Shown here: piece after piece, positions 51,712 to 59,816 of the stretch
Position numbering within the stretch: the stretch's first letter is position 1
Layout of the letters: every line of letters begins with the position of its first letter
Origin: Clostridia bacterium
Lineage (GTDB): Bacteria; Bacillota; Clostridia; Christensenellales; UBA1242
NCBI GenBank assembly: GCA_900768545.1
Contig: CAAGDD010000004.1
Span: forward strand, 62,001 to 126,000
DNA: 64,000 nt
Direction: 5' to 3'
Notes under the pieces: model-generated
The model's input: only the letters and a program-made list of their open reading frames with translations
Told to the model about the DNA's origin: nothing
Databases searched by the model: none
Translations under genes and position numbers: made by a program

Positions 51712-52475
51712 TTTTTTATTATTTGATGCTTGCATGCATTGCGGGGTATTTGATTGGAAATATCAACTTTGCACGCATATATTCAAAAGCGTTTAGCAAA
51801 AAAGACATCACAACAATCGGGAGCAAAAATCCTGGCACAATGAATATGCTTCGAACAAATGGCTTTGGCGAAGCAATGCTCACCCTTGTTTGTGAAGCAA
51901 TCAAGTGTGGCTTGCCAGCTCTTTGTGCTTACTTTTTGTTTGAACATTTCTTTGCTGGAGCTGGAAATGTTTCTTACTTTTTGACTGCTCTTGGGGCGGT
52001 CGTTGGACACTGCTTTCCTGTTTTTTACAAATTTAAAGGCGGAAAAGGTGTGGCTTGCACATTTGGAATGTTTTTGTTTCATCCCCAACTTTGGTGGGTT
52101 GGAATAATCGTTTTTGTTTGCTGCTTTTTGTTGTTCTTCTTTATCAAATATCCATTTTTGATTTCATTTTCATTTATTTTCACAATGACGATTTATTCGA
52201 CTGTGATTTTTTGGCAACAACAAGTCCCATATATCATTGTTGTGATTTATTTGATGTGGCTCAATGTCGCACTTTTGATCTTTATGCACAGAAGCAACAT
52301 TTCAAGATTGGTTCGCGGAAAAGAAAACAAAGTAAACTTTTTTGAGAAAGTGTTTAAACGAAAAAAGAAAGACAGTGTTGAAAAGACACAAGATGTCGAG
52401 CAGAAAAATGAAGGGGAGAGCGAAACCTTTGCCGAAGGCAAAAAAAACAGCGACGAAAAAAATGAAGTCAAGTGA
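51708..52475 (+). CDS. plsY: Acyl-phosphate:glycerol-3-phosphate acyltransferase PlsY
   Basis: 255 residues. Five transmembrane helices carry the three PlsY motifs: GSKNPGTMNMLRTNGF, the glycine-rich KFKGGKGVACTFG, and a shorter third motif near HRSNISRLVRGKENK. It transfers acyl from acyl-phosphate to glycerol-3-phosphate, the first membrane step of phospholipid synthesis, downstream of PlsX and FakA. The C-terminal about 45 residues are a charged extension not needed in other PlsY. Its last 19 codons and the stop lie within palindromic element I, which therefore supplies the protein's end. GGAGGAAG precedes the start. Confidence 0.93.
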   Translation: MIFYYLMLACIAGYLIGNINFARIYSKAFSKKDITTIGSKNPGTMNMLRTNGFGEAMLTLVCEAIKCGLPALCAYFLFEHFFAGAGNVSYFLTALGAVVGHCFPVFYKFKGGKGVACTFGMFLFHPQLWWVGIIVFVCCFLLFFFIKYPFLISFSFIFTMTIYSTVIFWQQQVPYIIVVIYLMWLNVALLIFMHRSNISRLVRGKENKVNFFEKVFKRKKKDSVEKTQDVEQKNEGESETFAEGKKNSDEKNEVK

Positions 52476-52542
52476 CTTCATTTTTTTTGTGTGCCGCGGT
52501 TTTGAGCGCGCGGGGCGGCGCTCGCCCGCACGCGTTTCGCTC
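52418..52542. repeat. Three-armed palindromic element I overlapping plsY
   Basis: The outer stem GAGCGAAAC (52418-52426) pairs with 52534-52542. Arm 1 is TTTGCC-GAA-GGCAAA (52428-52442). Arm 2 is AAAACAGCG (52444-52452) with 52495-52503 (one mismatch), enclosing AAAAAAATGAAGTC/GACTTCATTTTTTT. Arm 3 is GAGCGC (52504-52509) with GCGCTC (52518-52523). The left half is coding sequence of plsY. Confidence 0.85.
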
Positions 52543-52584
52543 GCGAGAAGAGAGAAAATATCGTTCTAAAAAATTTGAAACTTT

Positions 52585-52592
52585 CATAAAGT
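52585..52592 (+). promoter_or_regulatory. Sigma-E-like -10 upstream of spoIVA
   Basis: CATAAAGT matches six of eight positions of the Bacillus sigma-E -10 (CATACAAT). No good -35 is visible at the proper distance. spoIVA is a known sigma-E target. Confidence 0.3.
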
Positions 52593-52613
52593 ATTCTATC
52601 CTTTGGAGGTTTT

Positions 52614-54092
52614 ATGGAAAAGTATCAAATTTATGAAGATATTCAAACTCGCACCAATGGTGATATATATCTTGGCGTAGTTGGACCAGTAAGAGTCGGC
52701 AAATCGACATTTATTTCTCAATTTATGCAAAAATTGGTGATTCCGAATATCGAAAACAAAAATGTTAAACAACGCGCAATAGATGAATTGCCACAAAGTG
52801 CAGACGGAAAAACTGTGATGACAACTCAGCCAAAATTTGTGCCAAATGAAGCGGTTAAAATTACTGTTGCAGACAAAATCAATTTGAAAGTTAGAATGAT
52901 TGATTGTGTTGGATATCTCGTTTCTGGGGCAATGGGTGTGAGCGAAAACAACAAGCCACGCCTTGTTAAAACACCTTGGTCAGACGAAGAAATGCCTTTT
53001 GAACAAGCGGCAGAAATTGGCACAAAAAAGGTGATTGAAGACCATTCAACAATCGGGATTGTTCTCACAACAGACGGCTCTGTGACAGATATTGAAAGAG
53101 CAAATTATGTTGAAGCCGAAGAGAGAGTTGTCAAAGAAATGAAAGCGTGTCAAAAACCTTTTGTTATGGTTTTAAACTGCAAAAATCCAAATTCGGCAGA
53201 AAGCAAAAAACTTGCTCAAAGTTTGGCAGAAAAATATGATTGCCAAATCGTTGCAATGAATGTTGCCGAAATGAAAGACGCAGATGTTGACCGAATTTTC
53301 GAAAAAATGCTTTTGGAATTTCCTGTCAAGAGCATCAAAGTCAATATGCCAAAATGGCTTCAAGCACTTTCTTTTTCAAATCCTATTATTGAAGAGATTG
53401 TTAAAGAAGTCAAAAATTTTGGAAACAATGTCAAAAAGATTGGTGACGCAAAAAAAGACACTGTCGTTTTTATGGAAAGTGACAGTTTCGATCCTATCAC
53501 ATTTTCAAATGTTGAAATGGGCGAGGGAATAATCAAATTTAATGTTATTCCAAAAGAAAACTTGTTTTACAAAGTGCTTTCAGACGCGTGCGGATTTGAA
53601 ATCAATGACGACTATGAACTTGTTTCATATATCAAAGATTTGGCGGTCGCAAAAGTCGAATATGACAAACTTAAAGACGCTCTCGACCAAGTTGAACAAA
53701 CTGGATATGGAATTGTTGTACCAAGCAAAAACGAATACACTCTTGAAAATCCAGAAGTGGTTAAACAAGGTGGAAAATATGGCGTCAAGATCAAGGCAAG
53801 TGCTCCAAGTTTGCACATCGTGAAAGTAGATGTTGAAACAGAAGTGACTCCACTTGTTGGAACTGAATCTCAAAGTCAAGATTTGGTAGCTTATTTGAGT
53901 GAAAAATTTGAAAACGACCCAGACGGAATTTGGGACACAAATCTTTTGGGCAAGAGCCTTTATTCGCTTATTGATGACAATATTGGAACAAAAATTTTGG
54001 CAATGCCAGCAGATGCTCAAAGAAAAATGAAAAAGACGCTTGGAAAAATTATAAACGAAGGCAAAGGTGGAGTTTTGTGCATTCTGCTCTAA
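52614..54092 (+). CDS. spoIVA: Stage IV sporulation protein A
   Basis: 492 residues, standard length. The N-terminal ATPase has Walker A GPVRVGKSTF (about 24-33) and the TRAFAC-like MIDCVGYLV. The middle and C-terminal parts are conserved and end KGGVLCILL, close to the usual terminal motif. SpoIVA hydrolyses ATP to polymerise on the forespore surface as the coat basement layer, anchored by SpoVM and bound by SipL; candidates for both are in this window. TTGGAGGT precedes the start. Element H begins 2 bases after the stop and probably terminates transcription. Confidence 0.97.
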   Translation: MEKYQIYEDIQTRTNGDIYLGVVGPVRVGKSTFISQFMQKLVIPNIENKNVKQRAIDELPQSADGKTVMTTQPKFVPNEAVKITVADKINLKVRMIDCVGYLVSGAMGVSENNKPRLVKTPWSDEEMPFEQAAEIGTKKVIEDHSTIGIVLTTDGSVTDIERANYVEAEERVVKEMKACQKPFVMVLNCKNPNSAESKKLAQSLAEKYDCQIVAMNVAEMKDADVDRIFEKMLLEFPVKSIKVNMPKWLQALSFSNPIIEEIVKEVKNFGNNVKKIGDAKKDTVVFMESDSFDPITFSNVEMGEGIIKFNVIPKENLFYKVLSDACGFEINDDYELVSYIKDLAVAKVEYDKLKDALDQVEQTGYGIVVPSKNEYTLENPEVVKQGGKYGVKIKASAPSLHIVKVDVETEVTPLVGTESQSQDLVAYLSEKFENDPDGIWDTNLLGKSLYSLIDDNIGTKILAMPADAQRKMKKTLGKIINEGKGGVLCILL

Positions 54093-54094
54093 AC

Positions 54095-54216
54095 GTGGGG
54101 CAAAACCTTTGCAAAGCAAAGAAAAATTTGCAAAAAAAATGAGGCCGACCGCTTCATTTTTTTTGTTGCAAATTTTTTGCCCGCCGCGCCGCTCGCGGGC
54201 GGGCGTTTTGCCCCAC
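54095..54216. repeat. Three-armed palindromic element H
   Basis: The perfect 12-bp terminal repeat GTGGGGCAAAAC (54095-54106) pairs with 54205-54216. Arm 1 is CTTTGC-AAA-GCAAAG (54107-54121). Arm 2 is AAAAATTTGCAA (54122-54133) with 54166-54177, enclosing ATGAGGC/GCTTCAT and a T run. Arm 3 is GCCCGCC with a GCG/CGC extension (54179-54204). It begins 2 bases after the spoIVA stop. Confidence 0.93.
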
Positions 54217-54315
54217 ACTCGACCAAAAAAATCGACACAATATAATCAACTGTCGAAAATCAAAAATAAAACGCAAAAAAACTTAAAATTTTTTAAAAAG
54301 ATAATCAAAAATTGG

Positions 54316-54345
54316 TTGACTTGAAAAGGGAAAGTTTAATATAAT
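54316..54345 (+). promoter_or_regulatory. Sigma-A promoter of the membrane gene at 54365
   Basis: TTGACT (54316-54321), 18 bases, TATAAT (54340-54345); AGGAGGG follows within a very short leader. Confidence 0.65.
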
Positions 54346-54364
54346 TTGTCTAGGAGGGATAAAT

Positions 54365-54874
54365 ATGGCAAAGAGAAAATCAAGCAAAAAAAGTGGCGTT
54401 AAGGCAATTTTAGACTTTGTTGTTTTGGCGTTGGCAGGTGGAATGTTTGGCTTTTTGGCACTTCCATTTGTAAAAGCTCAAGCAAGCGGACTTGGTGAAA
54501 CAAGAGAACTTGCAAGATACAACGGCTATCAACTTATGGACTTTGAAAACAATGCTGGCGTTGCTACTTGTGTTTTGCTTATGATCATTTTTGCTTCACT
54601 TTTGGCTGTGTTTGCTATCGTTAAGATGCTTGCAGATATGGGCACACTTAAAGGCGCTACACTTTCAAAAGTTGTTGCATTTGGAACAGTCGTTTTAGCA
54701 TTGGCTGTTTTGGTTATGACAATCGTTATTATGATCGTTATTCCAACAAATTGCAAAGTAAATGGAGCATTTGGATTTTCTGGCGGCACAACAGCAGTTT
54801 GGTATGGTCTTATTATCAACGCTTGCGCTGGTCTTGCAACATTTGTTACAAGCGTATTCTCAATCAGAAAATAA
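54365..54874 (+). CDS. Four-helix membrane protein of unknown function
   Basis: 169 residues. A basic N-terminus (KRKSSKKS) precedes four transmembrane helices at about 16-36, 62-84, 100-124 and 140-162. The loop between helices 1 and 2 (about 37-60) is extracellular by the positive-inside rule. Helices are rich in Ala, Val and Leu. I recognise no family. It has its own promoter, an AGGAGGG ribosome binding site and a terminator, so it is a single-gene unit. Confidence 0.7.
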   Translation: MAKRKSSKKSGVKAILDFVVLALAGGMFGFLALPFVKAQASGLGETRELARYNGYQLMDFENNAGVATCVLLMIIFASLLAVFAIVKMLADMGTLKGATLSKVVAFGTVVLALAVLVMTIVIMIVIPTNCKVNGAFGFSGGTTAVWYGLIINACAGLATFVTSVFSIRK

Positions 54875-54885
54875 TGCAAAAAAAG

Positions 54886-54910
54886 ACACCAAGTTTTTGG
54901 TGTTTTTTTT
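54886..54910 (+). terminator. Intrinsic terminator
   Basis: ACACCAA (54886-54892) pairs with TTGGTGT (54897-54903), followed by T. Confidence 0.8.
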
Positions 54911-54924
54911 ATTGTCACAAAAAG

Positions 54925-54955
54925 AAAAAACATATCGTTTTGATATGTTTTTTTT
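54925..54955. terminator. Bidirectional terminator at the end of the GT8 gene
   Basis: AAAAAACATATC (54925-54936) pairs with GATATGTTTTTT (54942-54953). It ends the glycosyltransferase gene on the minus strand. Confidence 0.75.
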
Positions 54956-55778
54956 AAATGAAATCGTATTGAGTTTTGAGTTTTTCAAATTCTTCAAAAA
55001 TGTCATCAAAATTATGTATTTTGAGTTTTTTGTGAACTTTGTCAAATTCCCATTGTTTGATATTGAAAACATTAATCCAGAATGGAAGATAAAAGTGTGC
55101 ACCTTTGCAGAAATGTTTTACAACAGTGTCTTTGTGAATTTTTCTTTGTTCGTTAAATTTGAAAGGAAGGTATTTGATTTTTGCATATTTGTTGATAGCA
55201 GTTTGGTCAGAAAAAGCCATTTTTTTGCGATAAACAAGTTCTCTGCATTTTCTAAACATTCCATCTTCTTTGATTTGTTTAATGTTCATCAAGAGCATTC
55301 CTGCATTGCAATAGTTGTGGTGGATCCAAAATCTGCCCATAAAATCTTTAACCATTCCCACATCATAGCCTTCAACGTCTTGATCGTAAAGTTCTTTAAT
55401 ATCGCTGCAAGCCATTGTGTCAACATCAAGATAAATCGCTTTGTCAGGAAGATTTGGCATCATATCAATCATCAATCTTAAAAGAGTGTAAGGAGTGTAG
55501 CCTGTGTGATGATTTGCTCCGTCCATCATATAAGTTTTATACATTTCTGTAACATCGAGTTTGATAGCTTTGCTTTTTGGATTTTTTGCTTGCAAAACTT
55601 TTGTCAAAAGGTCGATTTGCTCGTTTGAAATATCTTGAAATTTTGGATTGTCATAAGTCAAGTCCATTGTCAAAATATAGACATTCAATTCTTCATCACT
55701 GTATTTTGCGAGCGACATAGTAGCCAAGAGCAAACCTTTATAAATTCCGCGATTTGCCCCATAAAAAACTGGTATCAT
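54954..55778 (-). CDS. Family 8 glycosyltransferase
   Basis: 274 residues. GT8 fold: N-terminal IPVFYGANRGIYKGLLLATMSL, the metal-binding DxD as IYLDVDTMACSDI (about 113-125), NAGMLLMNIKQIKEDG and a C-terminal histidine in VKHFCKGAHFY. These retaining enzymes transfer glucose or galactose from UDP-sugars, often onto lipopolysaccharide, teichoic acid or surface glycans. No other glycan genes are nearby, so the acceptor is unknown. AGGAG precedes the start. Confidence 0.88.
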   Translation of the reverse strand: MIPVFYGANRGIYKGLLLATMSLAKYSDEELNVYILTMDLTYDNPKFQDISNEQIDLLTKVLQAKNPKSKAIKLDVTEMYKTYMMDGANHHTGYTPYTLLRLMIDMMPNLPDKAIYLDVDTMACSDIKELYDQDVEGYDVGMVKDFMGRFWIHHNYCNAGMLLMNIKQIKEDGMFRKCRELVYRKKMAFSDQTAINKYAKIKYLPFKFNEQRKIHKDTVVKHFCKGAHFYLPFWINVFNIKQWEFDKVHKKLKIHNFDDIFEEFEKLKTQYDFI

Positions 55779-55872
55779 AAAAACTCCTAAATTTTATTTC
55801 TCTCACATATTATCATATTTTTGGACAAATGTCCAACAAAATGGCGAAAGTTAATTAAAAAATTTTAATTGT

Positions 55873-55906
55873 TAAAAAAAACAAATCTCAAAGGATTTGC
55901 TTTTTT
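55873..55906 (-). terminator. Terminator of the first YwaF gene
   Basis: AAAACAAATC (55878-55887) pairs, with one bulge, with GATTTGCTTTT (55894-55904). Eight A at 55873-55880 give the T run on the minus strand. The stem again resembles arm 1 of elements B-D. Confidence 0.6.
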
Positions 55907-55910
55907 GTTG

Positions 55911-56687
55911 TTATGAATTTGTTTCAACGGCTTTGTGCTTTTTGTCGTAAAGTTTTTTAAAGCCCCAATAGATAAGATAAATTATTGCGACCATTCCAAA
56001 CACCGCACCGATTGTGCAAATTGGCATCAACCATGTTGGGATAAATGGGAAGGTGCTTCCTGTCAAGAAAAACCAATCATAATGATGATTTTCTGGAATG
56101 CCAGCGTAGAGAACATTTCCAATCATTGCCCAAACAGCGATAAACAAAAGTGCAATATAATTTTGCCAAATATTTTTCCATTGCAATTTTGTGTGACCGG
56201 TCGTCAATGCCAAAACTCCCCAGCCAAACAAAAGTCCGTGGAAGGTGAATGTTTCAACAACTTTATAACTAAAAGGAGAAACTCCGCCAAGGGCAGAGCC
56301 CGGATATGTCATATACATAAGAGAACTTACGACTGCAAGCGACGCAGAGATTTCGCGAAGCCAAGTCTTTTTTGAAAAGTTTGCAAAAACGATAACAATG
56401 CCCATAACGGTGCAAATATGAAATGGCAATTTGTCGATATCGATTTGTCCGTTTGAACGATAAAATGGCATCATAAAAAAGTTTAAGATATAAACGCAAA
56501 CTGGAGCAATTGCAAAAAAGTTTAATGCTTTGCGCTTTGTGTTCTCACTTTTTCCTTTCAAAAGAAATGCAACAAGTGCTGTTGTTCCAAATATCAAAAG
56601 CAAATATCCAATGTGCCAGCCCGAAAACAATGTGATTTCAGAATGCGACCACTTGGCGTTTAAAAGTTTATATAAAAATTCAAACAT
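55911..56687 (-). CDS. YwaF/TMEM164 family membrane protein
   Basis: 258 residues with about seven transmembrane helices. The family (TIGR02206, YwaF) is marked by KLPFHICTVMGIVIV in helix 3 and a second histidine in VVETFTFHGLLFG. The conserved His pair resembles acyltransferase-like sites proposed for TMEM164 relatives; the bacterial function is not established. It lies on the same strand as a second family member about 240 bases upstream, with element J between them. A weak ribosome binding site (GAGGAT) precedes the start. Confidence 0.8.
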   Translation of the reverse strand: MFEFLYKLLNAKWSHSEITLFSGWHIGYLLLIFGTTALVAFLLKGKSENTKRKALNFFAIAPVCVYILNFFMMPFYRSNGQIDIDKLPFHICTVMGIVIVFANFSKKTWLREISASLAVVSSLMYMTYPGSALGGVSPFSYKVVETFTFHGLLFGWGVLALTTGHTKLQWKNIWQNYIALLFIAVWAMIGNVLYAGIPENHHYDWFFLTGSTFPFIPTWLMPICTIGAVFGMVAIIYLIYWGFKKLYDKKHKAVETNS

Positions 56688-56782
56688 AATATCCTCACTT
56701 GATCAGTAGTTTAACACAAGCTTTAAAAATGTCAAAATTATTGTCGAATTTTGATGATTTTTTTTGAATATGTCGATTTTTG

Positions 56783-56910
56783 GGCGGGCGAAGGCACGCA
56801 AGGCTACGCCGCGTGCCAAAAACGGGGCACAAAAAAATAAAGCCTTTCGACTTTATTTTTTTCGCGCCGCCGTTTTTCTTGCTCCGCTCGCGGAGCAAAC
56901 TTCGCCCGCC
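56783..56910. repeat. Three-armed palindromic element J
   Basis: The perfect terminal repeat GGCGGGCGAAG (56783-56793) pairs with 56900-56910. Arm 1 is GCACGC (56794-56799) with GCGTGC (56811-56816). Arm 2 is AAAAACGG (56818-56825) with 56870-56877, enclosing AAAAAAATAAAG/CTTTATTTTTTT. Arm 3 is TTGCTCCG-CTCG-CGGAGCAA (56879-56898). It lies 13 bases beyond the stop of the minus-strand gene ending at 56924. Confidence 0.93.
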
Positions 56911-56923
56911 GCCGTCTGCACAC

Positions 56924-57697
56924 CTAAACTTGTTCGCTTTGCCCTGTTTTTTTCTTTCTTGCTGGCAGTTTGCAAAGCCAAACGACCAAATAAAACAAAG
57001 CAACATAGACGATGATCGCCAAAACACCAAACACTTGATAAGGAACTCCCCAAAAATCAAAATCGACAGGGTTGTTTCGAAGATACATATAATCAGATCC
57101 GGGAAAGATAACAAAGTCAAGCAGTGCACCCCAACAAAACATAACTGTGAAGCAAAGATAAGTTTTCCAAATGTTTTTAAATTCAAGTTTTGCAAAGCCA
57201 TAAACAATAACCAAAATCGAACACATAAATCCAATCATGTGTGACACTGTGCTGTAAATGCAAGTGAACGACATATATGTGCGATTGAGACCGACCGCTG
57301 GGAAGAGCAAAAAGGAGATAGTTGCCAAAAATCCGCCGACAGCGCTAAAATCGAGCAATGCTTTGCTTTTTGAAAAGATTGCAATAATGAAAATCCAAAC
57401 CATAACTGAACAAATGTGCATAGGAAGCAAAATCTTCAAAATATTTTGCCACGAATAATCTGTTTCAATGCACAAATTGACCACTCTCGAAACTATTTCA
57501 AACATAAGCAGAATGCTTACCAAAGTTATAACAATAATTCGTCTTATTTTTTCAGATTTTTTATAAAACAACAAACTAAACAAAATTGTTAAGACTGCAA
57601 CAGTTACCAAAACGATTATGTGACGTGTGCCATAAAGATATTCACTTTTTGGAAGCGATGGGTTGTTTTCGTTTGTCCACCAATCATGAAAACTCAT
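56924..57697 (-). CDS. Second YwaF/TMEM164 family membrane protein
   Basis: 257 residues with about seven helices. Family motifs are LLPMHICSVMVWIFI in helix 3 and STVSHMIGFM, parallel to the downstream paralogue, although overall the two have diverged. The C-terminus is basic (RKKKTGQSEQ). The strong ribosome binding site is TAGGAG. The two YwaF genes likely arose by duplication but now seem to be separate transcription units because element J with its T-run hairpin lies between them. Confidence 0.8.
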   Translation of the reverse strand: MSFHDWWTNENNPSLPKSEYLYGTRHIIVLVTVAVLTILFSLLFYKKSEKIRRIIVITLVSILLMFEIVSRVVNLCIETDYSWQNILKILLPMHICSVMVWIFIIAIFSKSKALLDFSAVGGFLATISFLLFPAVGLNRTYMSFTCIYSTVSHMIGFMCSILVIVYGFAKLEFKNIWKTYLCFTVMFCWGALLDFVIFPGSDYMYLRNNPVDFDFWGVPYQVFGVLAIIVYVALFYLVVWLCKLPARKKKTGQSEQV

Positions 57698-57762
57698 AAA
57701 TTTCTCCTAGTTTTTGTTCAATATGAAAAATTGCAAAGTTTTTTTTGCAAGCATTCGATATT

Positions 57763-57839
57763 TGGTGTTCCAGAGAAGATTCGAACTTCCGATCTTCAGT
57801 TTAGGAAACTGCTGCTCTATCCTGCTGAGCTACTGGAAC
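57763..57839 (-). tRNA. tRNA-Arg (anticodon CCT)
   Basis: On the minus strand the acceptor GTTCCAG pairs with CTGGAAC. The D arm is GCTCAGCAGGATAGAGC. The anticodon arm around TTCCTAA gives anticodon CCT. The T arm is GGAAGTTCGAATCTTC. Discriminator A and an encoded CCA end at 57763. Confidence 0.92.
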
Positions 57840-57946
57840 ATATATGAAATATTAGCACTAATTTCTTAAAATTGCAAACAAAAGCACTCTTTTGTGATTA
57901 ATATGAAACAAAAAATAATAAAAACAAAAATATTTTGTCGAATTAA

Positions 57947-57975
57947 TTGATTTTTTAAACAATTTCGCGTATAAT
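57947..57975 (+). promoter_or_regulatory. Sigma-A promoter of the lipoprotein gene at 58002
   Basis: TTGATT (57947-57952), 17 bases, TATAAT (57970-57975). Confidence 0.7.
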
Positions 57976-58001
57976 TGTCATAACAATAAAAGGAGAATAA
58001 T

Positions 58002-58805
58002 ATGAAGAAAAAATATTTATCAATAGCAGCGGGTCTTGCACTTGTTGTCACTGGCGGAATGTTGTTTGCTGGTTGCGGCGATGAATTTTCAAAAGGCGAA
58101 ACAGTTTCAAGTGCAGATGTTTCACAATATCTTGAACAGTGCACAGAAACAACATTGGGCGAAGGCTACAAACTAGATGTTCATATTGAAGGAAATTTGG
58201 CAAAAGAATTTGGCTACGACACAATGGCATTAAAAGGAACAATGGTTTTGAAAGACGGCGTTCCACAAATGAGTTTTACAGTCAATATACCAGGTGAAAA
58301 CGCCGAAGACAATCTCAACGCAGAATTGTATGTTGACGGAAACACATTTTATGTAAAAGACAATGCGTCAAGCACAAAAATCAAAACAACAATTAGCACC
58401 GATGATCCAGAATATGCAGACTTTGTTAACGCTTTGGAAACTTTGAAAAATTATGAATCAAGCGCTCTCGGTGCTGTAAAATCTTATCTCAACAATGAAG
58501 CGCTTTTTGCTGGTCAAAACGGAAAGAAACTTGTTGATGAAGAAACAGGCACAGAAAGATATAAATTTAGTTTCAGCCAAAAAGTATCTGGAGTTAAACA
58601 ATCTGCTGTCTTGTATATCAACTTTGTTGACGGAAAATTGAGCGGGTATGATTGTGAATTTTCTGTAAAATATGGAAGAAACTCAATTTCAGTTGTTACA
58701 AAAGTTGAAACTTACACAGGCGAAGTTGAATTTCCAGCAGACCTTGATACTTATGAAGAAGTGGATACCAGCACAGACCAACCTAAAACAGATCTTGCTG
58801 CATAA
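58002..58805 (+). CDS. Lipoprotein of unknown function
   Basis: 267 residues. Signal peptide II with lipobox LFAGC (Cys25) after a basic start and hydrophobic core. The mature part alternates strands, with DVHIEGNLAKEF, MALKGTMVLKDG, AELYVDGNTFYVKD and VLYINFVDGKLSGYDCEF. This antiparallel beta pattern resembles LolA/LppX-like or DUF-type lipoproteins that score substrate through a concave sheet, but no family is assigned. The acidic Thr/Asp-rich tail is unstructured. AAAGGAG precedes the start. A functionally similar lipoprotein is at 60851. Confidence 0.75.
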   Translation: MKKKYLSIAAGLALVVTGGMLFAGCGDEFSKGETVSSADVSQYLEQCTETTLGEGYKLDVHIEGNLAKEFGYDTMALKGTMVLKDGVPQMSFTVNIPGENAEDNLNAELYVDGNTFYVKDNASSTKIKTTISTDDPEYADFVNALETLKNYESSALGAVKSYLNNEALFAGQNGKKLVDEETGTERYKFSFSQKVSGVKQSAVLYINFVDGKLSGYDCEFSVKYGRNSISVVTKVETYTGEVEFPADLDTYEEVDTSTDQPKTDLAA

Positions 58806-58819
58806 ATTTTGCAAATGAA

Positions 58820-58850
58820 AACAAGCAAAACAAAATTTGCTTGTTTTTTT
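58820..58850 (+). terminator. Intrinsic terminator
   Basis: AACAAGCAAA (58820-58829) pairs with TTTGCTTGTT (58836-58845), followed by T. Confidence 0.8.
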
Positions 58851-58996
58851 GTTTTGTTTTAATAACAATTTTTTCGACACAAAACACACAAAAAAGAGTT
58901 GTCAAATTTTTATAAAAATTTTTGTATAAATATACATTTTTTGATTGATTTATTCATTTTGATGTGTTAAAATAATAATGCTAAGGGGAAAGTATT

Positions 58997-59596
58997 ATGG
59001 CATATCTTAATATGTTCAATTTGATCGGCTTTGACGCAAATGGTGAAGTTTGCGCGACCGAAATTTGCGATTTAAACAAATCTCGCTCAAACTTTTTGTA
59101 TCTTGTTTGCAAATATAATCTTCAATTTTTGAAAGAAAAGGGACAAGAATGTCCAGAGTTTTTCAAAGAATCTCTTTCTCGCGTTTTGGAAGCGGTTGAG
59201 CAAGGAGCAAATTACAAAAAGGCAAGAGTTGGCATTGCAAAATATTGCTTGCCAGAAGTGGAAATTTTGCTTTCTTCAAACGCGACTGACAAGGCGGTCG
59301 TTGTTGCATTAAACGAAAAAATGACACAAGTTTGCAAACCTGACGAAGTGTTGTCTTTGGTTGGAAAGCAAAAGTGCGACACAAAAGTAAACAAAGATAT
59401 GATTACATATATTATCACACACTTTGCGGGCAAGGTTGACGCCGAAATCGAAAAAGATATCAAAAATATCGATGACCCAAAAAGTTTTAGAAGACTTTTC
59501 AAAAACATTATCAAATCAAACAGCTTGGTTTTGAGCGCTCAAAAAATTCAAACTGGCGAAATTTCTTATGACCAATTTTTGCCAAAAGCAATTTAA
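58997..59596 (+). CDS. Conserved-looking hypothetical protein
   Basis: 199 residues, largely alpha-helical, with no signal peptide or membrane helix. It has seven scattered cysteines (CATEIC, LVCKYN, ECPEF, YCLPE, VCKPDE, KCDTK) and many charged residues. The N-terminus (YLNMFNLIGFDANGEVCATEI) forms two strands. I recognise no domain. AAGGGGAAAG precedes ATG 58997. It sits alone between a lipoprotein gene and rplM. Good codon usage and ribosome binding site support it as real. Confidence 0.65.
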   Translation: MAYLNMFNLIGFDANGEVCATEICDLNKSRSNFLYLVCKYNLQFLKEKGQECPEFFKESLSRVLEAVEQGANYKKARVGIAKYCLPEVEILLSSNATDKAVVVALNEKMTQVCKPDEVLSLVGKQKCDTKVNKDMITYIITHFAGKVDAEIEKDIKNIDDPKSFRRLFKNIIKSNSLVLSAQKIQTGEISYDQFLPKAI

Positions 59597-59626
59597 AAAA
59601 TATTTTAAAAATTTGTTAAGAAATGC

Positions 59627-59655
59627 TTGACAAAGCAAGTTATTTTATATAAAAT
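59627..59655 (+). promoter_or_regulatory. Candidate promoter of the rplM leader
   Basis: TTGACA (59627-59632), 17 bases, TAAAAT (59650-59655); a second -10-like TATAAT lies at 59655-59660. Confidence 0.5.
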
Positions 59656-59658
59656 ATA

Positions 59659-59686
59659 ATCGTCTTTATTTTGAAGGCGATTTTTT
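59659..59686 (+). terminator. Terminator-like hairpin in the rplM leader
   Basis: ATCGTCTT (59659-59666) pairs with AAGGCGAT (59674-59681, one G-T), with six T at 59681-59686. It lies upstream of rplM and close to the promoter, so it may end the previous transcript or attenuate rplM-rpsI. Confidence 0.5.
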
Positions 59687-59694
59687 ATTGTTAG

Positions 59695-59772
59695 CCCCAA
59701 GAGAAAGTTGACTTCGAAATAGATTATGACAAGACTTACTGGCAAAGACTTGTCGAAAAACTTAAAGCGTGA
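59695..59772 (+). pseudogene. Possible orphan C-terminal coding remnant
   Basis: A stop-bounded frame without a start reads PQEKVDFEIDYDKTYWQRL and ends VEKLKA. The text has a protein-like composition (three aromatic, alternating charge) but no ribosome binding site and only 25 codons. It may be the decayed end of a lost gene in front of rplM. Chance cannot be excluded. Confidence 0.25.
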
Positions 59773-59816
59773 ATTTTAAGTTATATTAGATTATCAATTC
59801 AAATTAGGAGAAATAA

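Noticed and set aside
54762..55481. 239-codon plus-strand frame
   Set aside because: It starts inside the 54365 gene out of frame, crosses two terminators and is antisense to the well-supported GT8 gene.
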